In this document: positions 52,664-61,166 of the stretch, one piece after another | Layout of the letters: each line of letters begins with the position of its first letter | How positions within the stretch are numbered: the stretch's first letter is position 1 | Assembly (NCBI GenBank): GCA_001898225.1 | Contig: MKTJ01000064.1 | Span: forward strand, 30,778-94,777 | Source: Chloroflexi bacterium 54-19 | GTDB taxonomy: Bacteria > Chloroflexota > Chloroflexia > Chloroheliales > Chloroheliaceae | DNA length: 64,000 nucleotides | Direction: 5' to 3' | Translations under genes and position numbers: made by a program | Notes under the pieces: generated by a model | Database searches by the model: none | The model's input: the letters and a program-made list of their open reading frames with translations, nothing else | Told to the model about the DNA's origin: nothing

Positions 52664-54631
52664 ATGATAAAAAATATCTCACGCAAAAAGTTTATCCAGG
52701 CCGGGGCAGCGTTCCTGTTCGGAAGCTTAACCCTGGCAGCCTGTGGAGAGGAGGGTCAAATTTCACCCGCCCCTGGTTCTACTTCTCTAATACCAGAAGT
52801 AACGGCTACCATACCCGGTCCAACAACGCTTGCTGCCACCAAGGTAGCTACCTCTCAAACAACTTCTGGCCAAAATTCAACCGCCGGCGCTTCTATTACC
52901 TTTTCACCAACTAATGAAGGGGTGCCCAGCCCAACACTGGAGGTACCTACGACCACATCTCCGGCATCTACCACGCGGGCACCGGTAACTCAGCCAGCTC
53001 AAACAGCTCTTAAGCCGACGCAGGCGCCTCCAACGGCAACTTTTAATTCGGCAAACCTGGATATTACAACCAAAGTGGGGCAGCGGTTGCTGGTGGTTTT
53101 TCCAGGCACCGAGCTTACTCAATCGATAAAAAATTTCATATTAACGGTTAAACCCGGTGGTATTTTACTCTTTGCCGATAATATTAGCAGCCTTGCTCAA
53201 GTTAAAAAGCTGATAGCCGATTTACAAACCCTGGCTGAACAAAATGGATTGCCCCGTTTTATTATTACACTGGATGAAGAAGGTGGAATTGTCAGCCGAA
53301 TGCCCCAGGACGGACGCGAAGGTATTGCGCCCAGCCAGATGGCCCAGGCAGCCGGAGGGTTAGAGGCAGTCCAGACTTGCGCCCATGAGACCGCCGCACG
53401 GTTAGCCGACCTCGGTTTCAATCTTAATCTGGCTCCGGTAGGAGATGTCAACAGCAATTACAAAAATCCGGTTATTGGCACCCGCTCTTTCGGCAGTGAT
53501 CCTGACAAGGTGGCGCAGGCGGTTAGAGTGGCAGTAGCAGAGTACCTGGCTCAGAAGGTCGGCACCTGCGTAAAACACTTTCCCGGTCACGGCGGTACAG
53601 ATGTTGACAGCCATACCGGTTTGCCGGTCGTCCGCAAAAACCGGGCGCAACTTGATGAAATTGAATTGAAGCCTTTTAAAGAAGCTATTGCCGCCGGGAC
53701 ACCGGCTATAATGACGGCCCATATTCTTTTTCCATTAATTGAGCCGAATAATTTACCGGCCACTCTTTCGCCCTACTTTTTGAAAAAGCTATTACGCGAA
53801 GAGCTAAATTTTCAGGGTCTTATCATTACCGACTCCTTAAGCATGGGTGCGATAAGTAATCGTTATGGTTTGGCGGAAGCAGCCCGCCTATCTCTAGTAG
53901 CCGGGGCAGATATGGTTATTGCCATCAGTGATTTGGCTGGGCAGCAAGCGGTATTTAAATCTTTAGTTACGGCGGCCCAGCGAGGAGATTTTGAAACGGA
54001 CAAACCGGTGGAGCGAATTATAAATTTCAAATCTCGGTTCGCGGGGCCAAATAGCGCTGCCTTGCCGCAGGATACAGCCAAAATACTAGCCGCAGCTCAA
54101 AAATCAATAACTCTGCTTAGAGCGGGAAAATTATCCTCTCCCCTGGTCACCAATGATCCCTTGTTGGTTAATCTAGCCCTGGCGCAACCGTCCCAGGTCG
54201 AAGGGCAACCTCCTAGCACTATCCTGGGCGAACTCTGGCAGGCCAAATTTCCTAACCAACCTGTCATCGAAGTTAGCACCGACCCGACTGCAGGTGAAAT
54301 AGACCGGGTGCTTCGCCAGGCAAAGAAGGCTAGCCAGGTCGTTTTAATAACTCGTGATGCTTACGACAATTCAGAGCAATTAAAGTTAGTCCAGGCGCTG
54401 CTAACGCTCGGCCCACCCCTGTTAGTAGTAGCCGTACGCGGTCCTTACGACCTGTTGGCCTTCCCTAAAGCCACCGGGTATTTATTGTCTTATAGTGATA
54501 CCCCGGCCAGTATCCGGGCTTTAGTAGATGCTTTAACCGGTAATATTCCTATTAACGGCAAATTGCCTGTTAGTATCCCTGGGTTGTATGAAGTAGGGGC
54601 GGGATTACAATTGCCAGTTAAAGGTAGCTAA
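52664..54631 (+). CDS. GH3 beta-N-acetylhexosaminidase (NagZ-type) lipoprotein
   Basis: The ~655-residue protein has an N-terminal signal with a Tat-like motif (SRKKFI) and lipobox (GSLTLAAC). A Ser/Thr/Pro linker reaches about residue 125. The GH3 domain shows the NagZ features: TLDEEGGIVSRMP, KHFPGHGGTDVDSHTGLP with the His/Asp acid-base pair, and nucleophile Asp in LIITDSLSMGAIS. A second alpha/beta domain completes a two-domain GH3. It should release N-acetylglucosamine from murein fragments or other glycans outside the cell. An adjacent TTG (52661) is an alternative start. Together with the amidase it suggests cell-wall processing. Confidence 0.9.
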   Translation: MIKNISRKKFIQAGAAFLFGSLTLAACGEEGQISPAPGSTSLIPEVTATIPGPTTLAATKVATSQTTSGQNSTAGASITFSPTNEGVPSPTLEVPTTTSPASTTRAPVTQPAQTALKPTQAPPTATFNSANLDITTKVGQRLLVVFPGTELTQSIKNFILTVKPGGILLFADNISSLAQVKKLIADLQTLAEQNGLPRFIITLDEEGGIVSRMPQDGREGIAPSQMAQAAGGLEAVQTCAHETAARLADLGFNLNLAPVGDVNSNYKNPVIGTRSFGSDPDKVAQAVRVAVAEYLAQKVGTCVKHFPGHGGTDVDSHTGLPVVRKNRAQLDEIELKPFKEAIAAGTPAIMTAHILFPLIEPNNLPATLSPYFLKKLLREELNFQGLIITDSLSMGAISNRYGLAEAARLSLVAGADMVIAISDLAGQQAVFKSLVTAAQRGDFETDKPVERIINFKSRFAGPNSAALPQDTAKILAAAQKSITLLRAGKLSSPLVTNDPLLVNLALAQPSQVEGQPPSTILGELWQAKFPNQPVIEVSTDPTAGEIDRVLRQAKKASQVVLITRDAYDNSEQLKLVQALLTLGPPLLVVAVRGPYDLLAFPKATGYLLSYSDTPASIRALVDALTGNIPINGKLPVSIPGLYEVGAGLQLPVKGS

Positions 54632-54655
54632 CCAAAATGTGACAAAGATAATAAA

Positions 54656-56026
54656 ATGACTATTAACCCTTGCCCAAATTGTCGAACTGTGAATCCGGCT
54701 TCTAACAGCTTTTGTGTAAGTTGCGGTGCAAACCTAAATTTAACAAAGCCAGGTAATGGTATAACAAGTTCCACTATCCCAAGAGCAAGGTCTAGATTTT
54801 TTTCTGACAAAGGGTTTATTACCGGATTAATTGCGGGAGTTGGCACATTACTAATTCTCATGGTGGGACTTGGACTTTTTTTCGGAAACAATCTATTGGA
54901 GGGTAAAAATAATACCGATTCGACAAGCAAAGCAGGTATTGACATTTCAAATACCCCCACTCTCGAAACGACCACAAAACCTTCGGAAGTGGCGACTACC
55001 AGTGTCAAAAACGATTTGCCTACACCTGTAGCCATTAATACAACAGCACCTCCGACAACTATATTGACCCCTACACCTAAGGTAAAAACGCCAACAATCT
55101 CCCCAACCAATACGCCATTACCGGCGGTAGAAAGCCCCACGCCTCAAATAACCCTTGTTCCCGCCGCAACCATTACTGCGGTTTCTACAAAAGCTGAAGA
55201 AATAAAAGATGCTGGTAACGATAATAAAGACAAAATTGCTTTTTGTCAGGAGGATGAAAGCAGCCACTGGTCCCTTTATACAATAAAAGCGGATGGAAGC
55301 GAACTTAGGAAAGTTATCAGCCATCCCGAAGGTGATATCGTTTCACCGGCTTTTTCGCCGGATGGAGTATGGATAGCTTATTCTTTACAATTAGATAACA
55401 ACCATTTTCAACTTCGCAAGGTCAGATTTGATGGTTCAAATGATGTGGCGCTTACGGGTAATACCGAACGTAATGATAGTCCGGCCTGGTCCCCGGATGG
55501 AAAGCAAATATTTTTTGTTTCTAATCGCAATAAACCCAACCAATATTGGTCAACAGATTTATACATGGTAAATAGCGAAGGAGGCAACCCTACCCTGGTT
55601 GTAGCGGGAGGCCAATATGCCAGTATCAATAACGGATTGCTTTCTTATATTATTTTTAATGGCACCAGCCACGATCTATTAACCCAAACTTATCCTTCAG
55701 GCAATAATAAAAAAGTGCTGGCCGGTAACGGTGCTGAATATTTTTACAATTCTACCTCACCGGATGGAAGTAAAATTGCGGTTACCAAGGGTCTGGATAA
55801 TAACCGTGCGATTTATCTTGTTAACCTGGATGGTTCACAGAGGCGGATTAGTCCTGAAGGGGAAACAGCAACTTATCCAACCTGGGCACCTGATGGTAAT
55901 TACCTGGCTTACCTGGTTTTAACCGGAAATATTTGGGAATTAAACCTGGTAAATATAAATACAGGTCAAAGCCAACGTTTATTAACTACAGGTAAAAAGA
56001 AGTTTTATATAGCCTGGGGACGATAA
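54656..56026 (+). CDS. Zinc-ribbon, single-TM protein with TolB-like propeller
   Basis: The 456-residue protein has the ribbon CPNCRTVNPASNSFCVSC, a membrane helix near residues 55-80 (GFITGLIAGVGTLLILMVGLG), a Pro/Thr linker to about 185, and a TolB-like propeller (YTIKADGSELRKVISH, AFSPDGVWIAYSLQ, AWSPDGKQIFFVSNR, SPDGSKIAVTKG). It ends with AWGR, like the protein at 43330-44613, and blade sequences correspond, so the two are close paralogues. It is the last gene of the 13-gene run. A weak dyad (ctcaata/tattgag) occurs soon after the stop; no strong terminator is visible. Confidence 0.85.
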   Translation: MTINPCPNCRTVNPASNSFCVSCGANLNLTKPGNGITSSTIPRARSRFFSDKGFITGLIAGVGTLLILMVGLGLFFGNNLLEGKNNTDSTSKAGIDISNTPTLETTTKPSEVATTSVKNDLPTPVAINTTAPPTTILTPTPKVKTPTISPTNTPLPAVESPTPQITLVPAATITAVSTKAEEIKDAGNDNKDKIAFCQEDESSHWSLYTIKADGSELRKVISHPEGDIVSPAFSPDGVWIAYSLQLDNNHFQLRKVRFDGSNDVALTGNTERNDSPAWSPDGKQIFFVSNRNKPNQYWSTDLYMVNSEGGNPTLVVAGGQYASINNGLLSYIIFNGTSHDLLTQTYPSGNNKKVLAGNGAEYFYNSTSPDGSKIAVTKGLDNNRAIYLVNLDGSQRRISPEGETATYPTWAPDGNYLAYLVLTGNIWELNLVNINTGQSQRLLTTGKKKFYIAWGR

Positions 56027-56256
56027 TCCTAGAATCATAAAATTTACCGCTCAATACATTAGCATTACCTTTTTATTGAGGGCCAAGCAGTATTGATTTA
56101 TAAGTTCATTAATTTAAGAACTAGTTTGGCTACGCTTATTTCACCAACGGTACGGCACACTGGATAACCAGGTATGCATCCTGGAAGATTTGATAATTCA
56201 TAAGTTTGCTACCAGCTGTCTACACTAACCCTTTTCTTTCCTCGATTTATCTATCT

Positions 56257-56667
56257 TTAACTTCCCACTACAAGTTCTTCCAGCTTTTTTCGCAAATAGT
56301 AAATAGCAGACCTGGTATAGCGTTGATTAGTAGATTTTTCATCCTTCTCCAACTCCTTAATACGCTGTTCAATCTCAAATGGACTCACCTGGACCTTAAA
56401 GCCATGATATAACTCATATTCGAGAGCATTATTCGGTGCGTCTTTGATAACTGTCTGGTAAGCAACCGGTGGCTGTCCTCGTTTTCCACTGGCTTTCCAT
56501 TCTTTAGATGAAGGAGGTAAGTCAGGCAAAGGACCCGGTTTGACCAATCCTGTATTTTTAACCCAATAGGAACTATTGGCGTATGTCTCCACTGACCTGG
56601 ATACTAAATTAGGTTCCTTCATCGGCTCAGGGTTTACATCCTCTAAATCGGATAAATGCTTATTCAA
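56257..56667 (-). CDS. Hypothetical protein, 136 residues
   Basis: I do not recognise this protein. It is charged and Pro-rich in its first 65 residues and ends in a helix-rich, basic segment (EIEQRIKELEKDEKS, TRSAIYYLRKKLEEL). No membrane helix, signal or zinc motif is seen. The start is uncertain: TTG 56667 has aaagg about 12 nt upstream, and an internal ATG (Met16) is possible. It stands alone on the minus strand between the envelope operon and a VOC gene. It could be a small DNA-binding or transposon-linked gene, or a relic. Confidence 0.45.
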   Translation of the reverse strand: MNKHLSDLEDVNPEPMKEPNLVSRSVETYANSSYWVKNTGLVKPGPLPDLPPSSKEWKASGKRGQPPVAYQTVIKDAPNNALEYELYHGFKVQVSPFEIEQRIKELEKDEKSTNQRYTRSAIYYLRKKLEELVVGS

Positions 56668-57345
56668 GCGTTTTGTTACCTTTCTTCCGGGGCCCTTTTT
56701 GTACTAATTGGTAAACCGAACGGTGTCACGGTGCGATGGATCCCAATTCGCTGCCAGAGTAAGCTTTGCTCAATATCTTTCAAACCGACTGAAATTCCAG
56801 AAATCTCTTTTTATAACTAAGAATAACACATACATACAATTTCTTTGACCCGGTGTAATTATAGCCAAAAGTTATAACATAATAATTAAATTCAAATCTT
56901 CAGGCAAATAATCAGGAGACTAATTAATGATTTCACAAAAGGAAGGGTTTGTACCTCCCTGCCGCCTCTCCCAAGTTAGCCCAAAAGGTTAAACTTTACC
57001 TTCTCCTGACTTCGAAACAGCTCACCCATCCCGGCACCTGTTGTAACCGATACAATATCCCACAATTAAAAGATAGAATACCCACATCTCGGAACTGTAA
57101 AGAAAAGGAACTACTTTTATCATGTTTAATAGCCAGCCGTCACATTATTTTTACTGTTGATGGCGTTTTGAGAATGGTTGAGAGGTAGTGTATAACTCTT
57201 TTAGGCCATATTTAACGAACCTGCAGATTTGCAAAAGCACGGAGTAGTGCTAAGTCTGGTTTAGGATTTTCTTAAACGGCTTAGATTTTTAGAGTCGGAG
57301 GCTTTCATCGTTATATACTTAGTCAAAAATAAGGAGAAATCGATC
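56668..57345. other. Gene-poor gap with the VOC gene's start signals
   Basis: In this 678-bp stretch I see no supported gene. A 79-codon plus-strand open frame at 56949-57188 has no ribosome binding site and a non-biological-looking composition. The only clear signal is aaggag at 57331-57336, the Shine-Dalgarno sequence of the VOC-fold gene. Promoter elements were not identified. Confidence 0.5.
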
Positions 57346-57783
57346 GTGACTACTCAAGCTTCAGGTAAATACTTCAGTCTAGCGATACAAACCCCTAGCC
57401 GATTTACAATCAAGGTCCGCAATCTGGAAGAATCATTACCTTACTACAGAATCCTACTTGGCGAATTTTCTTATGGAACTGATCGGGCAACCGCCATTTT
57501 TGAAACAGGCGAACCACCAGTTAAGGTTACATTAATTGAGGAGCCCAGTTTACCAGCTGATTTTGGCAAACCCTGGGGACTCGCCGTTCTTGTAGACAGT
57601 CGTACGCACAAAACATTGGGCTTCTCCCGCTTTTTAAATGAGCCCAACACTTTACCTGTTTTCAATGAGGCAAGTATTAATTTCCCCTACATAATTGAAG
57701 ATACAGCCGGGGTTTATGATCCGGATTATTATGAGCATGTAGTAATCCTGATTCGGCAAACCAATCACATTAAAAGGCAATGA
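57346..57783 (+). CDS. VOC-fold (glyoxalase/bleomycin-resistance-like) protein
   Basis: The 145-residue protein begins at GTG 57346 with aaggag 9 nt upstream. It shows the first VOC motif (FTIKVRNLEESLPYYRILLG), a strand-turn segment (TAIFETGEPPVKVTLIEEP), then LAVLVDSRTH and a closing strand with YEHVVILI. This resembles the CadI/arsenate-induced branch of the vicinal oxygen chelate superfamily, but the second half is diverged and the metal-binding residues are unclear. It is a lone gene between the envelope operon and the transposon-like module. Enzymatic or resistance function is not established. Confidence 0.65.
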   Translation: MTTQASGKYFSLAIQTPSRFTIKVRNLEESLPYYRILLGEFSYGTDRATAIFETGEPPVKVTLIEEPSLPADFGKPWGLAVLVDSRTHKTLGFSRFLNEPNTLPVFNEASINFPYIIEDTAGVYDPDYYEHVVILIRQTNHIKRQ

Positions 57784-58550
57784 AACCCGTGACCGTATAT
57801 GAATAACTAGTAAAAGACCGAGGTTCGTTGGATAAGCAGTTCGTTGCAACAGACCGCCTATCCAACCTGCTTTCTAGAACTTGAATTGCCGACGTTCTAT
57901 TTTCCAGGGGCTTTTGAATGTATCAACCAGATCCATGAGGATTTAAATGATTAATGATACGCAAGAGAATTGGCGGCCTCGTTGGGTTGTAAAACGGGGT
58001 TAAGAGGTATAACTAACGATTTTAAAAGGCCAAGCTTACCATAAAAAGACCAATGGTTTGTCGAGCAGAAAAAGGGGCAGTAGTATGGCAACTAGTGGGA
58101 TATGACTGTTTTGAAAGGAAAATTCTTACACACAACTGGCAGAATTGTACCGAACTGTAGGGCTGCACACTAATGCCTTTCAAACCTCGATGAAACTACT
58201 TTTAAAATGGTGGTAGGGTAGTTAACTTTACCGCAAATACAATAATTCCCAAACTCCTTTGCAAGGGCTACTCGCAGCTATATATTTTGGGGGCGACGGC
58301 TAGAATCATTGAGGTTTCACGACTCTTGACCCGGTACAATTTCTCAACCAACTTGTTAACCTCCAAAACTCGCGGTAGAAGCATGCTGTTTTACAAGAAA
58401 AGCCGGTATCATTGGTTGGTAAAGTGGTACCCGTTACAAACAACCACCAAAGGGTAAGTAGTTGCCATTTCGCCAGCAGTATCGAAAGTGCGGAAGAGCC
58501 TTTCTAATTGACTTCCAACATAGGTTAATAAGCTTATGCAAGGCAACTTT
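57784..58550. other. Gene-free stretch beside the Tn7-like module
   Basis: This 767-bp stretch has no open frame of useful length on either strand. An 8-bp dyad (gttggata 57827-57834, tatccaac 57859-57866) overlaps a direct repeat of gttcgttg. No TGT...ACA-type terminus or set of TnsB-binding repeats could be picked out by eye. The left end of the transposon, if the element is complete, might lie here or farther left. Confidence 0.4.
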
Positions 58551-60383
58551 TTAGTCTGACTTAATAATTTCCTCCGGTGCTAAAAGTAATTCTTCAAGGG
58601 CAATTTCAGTTAATGGTAAATACCTTATATTACTTAAAATAGAAGAAAGCTTAATTTTGCTTCCAAATTCTTTTTCATTTAGCTGATATAGCTGTTTAAT
58701 TAGTATTTCTCTGGATCGATTTTTTCCTAGCTGCTTAGCTTTTGCTGCTAACAGCACATCCAACTCTTCCCATTTAGCATAGATCTCTGGGTTTATTTTT
58801 CCTATTAACCTACGTGTTAGGTCTTTTTTAAGCCAATCCCAGTCTCGTGCTTTTAAAAGGCTATAAACTACAGGCGCTTTTTTTAAACTGGATAAACTAG
58901 CCCTTTCATTTTCTGTACAGATTTTTAGCCATAATTTGCGACAAACTGCAATACTCAGATGTTTATTGTCTACGATTATGGTTTTTATTGAACTGTCTTC
59001 AAACTTTTTGATAATAATTTCTCCTTTTGGGTATCTTGGTAAACCGAGTCGCGACGATTGTTTAAGTAATTCTTGTTCAGGAAAACCTAGCTTTTGGACT
59101 ATTTGACCCAAATTTAAGTTTGGGTCTCCCCAGAATTTAATAACTTGACTGTCCCATAACTTTCCAAAGGTCTTAATCTTATCTATTTGAATATCATCCG
59201 CTTGGCCCATTACAAACTCATAACTTTTTACATTACGACAATAGGTAAATCCACAAAAGAGACACTTAAATGAACCGAAAGAAACAGAAGTCCTCCTACA
59301 AAAACCTTTTTTATAGCTGAATATAGTTTTTTTCTTATAATCAGGGCAGCATGGATTAAGACAAGGCCAAGGAGATGGTTCAAAAGGATAATGTCTTTGT
59401 GAATCATTAAAAAAAGTCATTATATCGCTGCCTAAAAAATTAATTACCAGCAAAAAGAAAGTTGGGTGCTTTACTAAGTTAGGATAGAGTATTTTTCCTA
59501 ACCAATTACCTGCGCTACCTTCTAACTCACATTGCAGTTTCTTTTGAAGGGGTGGACTGTAATAATTATTGAAATCTTTTAGTAATTGGGAAATCTGAAG
59601 CTCCCCATCAAGATTTATATATCCTTTTTTCGTAAGAAGTATATGACAGCGTCTGAGTATTTCTTCATCATCATAAAATGGTAGTTGAGAGCCGTTCTCT
59701 AGCAACCATTTTGCTTGGTTTGCAAGGCTCAAATATACTTGATCCATAATGTTTTTTTTATCAATTACTTTTGGTACCAGTGCTGCTACTGAGTTGGTTT
59801 TTAATTCCTGTTCTAAAGATTTTATTTTATTTTGTCCAATAACTCCCATTTCTACCGTACTCACTTTTAAGAAAATTTTGTGGTCAGGACAAACCACCAC
59901 ATTAATCAACTGGTGTACACGGTGCCAGTAAGCTTCCCCGTAAGATGAGCGGTCTTGCTTTACACAGCCTGGACAATAACGAAAATAGGTTAATGGTTCT
60001 ACATGGGTATCCAATAAGGCAGCATTGTACGAAGGTATTGATATTTTATTGCCACTTTTCATGTCTTCTTTTAAGTTTTTGGCTATATCTCCTCTTAAAA
60101 AGGGGGCATAAAATGGAAACAGAGTGTGTTTGTCAATGATGTAATCACTTGTATAGACATTTCCTGGTGGTAGGCCAAGCAATAAAAAGTTTATATTGCT
60201 TGGCAAAGCATAAAATGCTTTATAAGGTTTAGTACCAAAATAATCCTCAATTAAGGCATAATCGTTTTCATAGTCCATTTGATCCTTAATTCTTGCTATA
60301 TCACTGTAAAGTAGTTCGTCAGGGTGTGTATCAAGCCAGAAAATTTGTCTTCGGTTCATTAAATTAACATTATCTAATTTCAT
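58551..60383 (-). CDS. tniQ: TniQ/TnsD-family target-selection protein
   Basis: The start is set at ATG 60383 (tccttc on the plus strand gives gaagga, 7 nt upstream), which makes 610 residues and places the typical LDTHPDELLYSDIARI near the N-terminus. A longer frame begins at 60431. The first zinc cluster is CPGC...YWHRVHQLINVVVCPDH, the TniQ hallmark. A second (CLNPCCPDYKKK, then FKCLFCGFTYC) and the long helical/HTH C-terminus make it TnsD-like rather than short TniQ. TnsD proteins bind a specific attachment site and recruit TnsC. It lies after tnsC in the same orientation, separated by a large inverted repeat. The attachment site is unknown. Confidence 0.85.
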   Translation of the reverse strand: MKLDNVNLMNRRQIFWLDTHPDELLYSDIARIKDQMDYENDYALIEDYFGTKPYKAFYALPSNINFLLLGLPPGNVYTSDYIIDKHTLFPFYAPFLRGDIAKNLKEDMKSGNKISIPSYNAALLDTHVEPLTYFRYCPGCVKQDRSSYGEAYWHRVHQLINVVVCPDHKIFLKVSTVEMGVIGQNKIKSLEQELKTNSVAALVPKVIDKKNIMDQVYLSLANQAKWLLENGSQLPFYDDEEILRRCHILLTKKGYINLDGELQISQLLKDFNNYYSPPLQKKLQCELEGSAGNWLGKILYPNLVKHPTFFLLVINFLGSDIMTFFNDSQRHYPFEPSPWPCLNPCCPDYKKKTIFSYKKGFCRRTSVSFGSFKCLFCGFTYCRNVKSYEFVMGQADDIQIDKIKTFGKLWDSQVIKFWGDPNLNLGQIVQKLGFPEQELLKQSSRLGLPRYPKGEIIIKKFEDSSIKTIIVDNKHLSIAVCRKLWLKICTENERASLSSLKKAPVVYSLLKARDWDWLKKDLTRRLIGKINPEIYAKWEELDVLLAAKAKQLGKNRSREILIKQLYQLNEKEFGSKIKLSSILSNIRYLPLTEIALEELLLAPEEIIKSD

Positions 60384-60533
60384 TTCAATGTCCTTCAAAA
60401 TTTCGACATAAAAAGTAAAAACGATTTCCACAACTGCAGGTATTTGTATGGCAAACCTTTTCTTTATTTTTATCCCTTAAAAAGGTTTGTGAATTCCTTA
60501 AACAAACAAGGCCAAAAATATCAAAATTACTCC

Positions 60534-60879
60534 ATGTTGTAATAAAACAAAAAAGAAGGTAACAAATATAGGAAGGAACGAGTTCAAATGAGGAAAAAGG
60601 CTTGAGGGGAAAGACAATAAAGTTGGATACTTTCCCCTAATTACCCCCTTATTACTTGTTCACTCGATCTAATATGGTGGGCTTTTAGCAATACCTGAAA
60701 ATAAAATGCTATTTCTTACCGATTTAAACGTGTTACGAAATATGCCACTGTAATAAGGAAAATGATGCCTTTATTGTGAAAAGTATCCAACTTTATTGTC
60801 TTTCCCCTCAAGCCTTTTTCCTCATTTGAACTCGTTCCTTCCTATATTTGTTACCTTCTTTTTTGTTTTATTACAACAT
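60534..60879. repeat. Perfect 100-bp inverted repeat with a 146-bp centre
   Basis: Bases 60534-60633 and 60780-60879 are exact inverted copies over 100 bp. The outer ends read atgttgtaataaaac and its complement. The flanks outside the arms are unrelated, so the match ends sharply at both sides. No target-site duplication is visible. A further 9-bp inverted pair (ccttattac 60647-60655, gtaataagg 60750-60758) lies in the centre. The element occupies the 783-bp gap (60384-61166) between tnsC and tniQ, which holds no other gene. It could be a MITE, a foldback element, a regulatory RNA hairpin, or an assembly artefact. Confidence 0.95.
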
Positions 60880-61166
60880 AGAATATGGGTATTTCGGCGT
60901 TGTTCGAAACACCAGTATATCCCCTGATGGAATTGTTAAAGTATGTTAGTTAAGGAGCATGTGATTATTATTCTTTGTCTTATTATGGTAAGAAATCCAG
61001 GGTTACATTACTCATTAGGGTAAGTAACCTCTCGGTTATTGCCCTTTAGATGTTTTTCTAAACAGCTACTCCCTATAATTAACTGATAGTTAGATTAAGG
61101 ATAATATCAATTTCGAAATTTTGAGCATAACCCTGGATAAAATAACTAAACTTTATACCCCTAAGA

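Noticed and set aside
56949..57188. 79-codon plus-strand ORF
   Set aside because: There is no ribosome site, no recognisable motif and no neighbour on the same transcript. It is probably a chance open frame.
57784..58550. Left transposon end or tRNA attachment site
   Set aside because: I found no cloverleaf, no TGT/ACA terminus and no repeated ~20-bp binding sites by eye, so no site is claimed.
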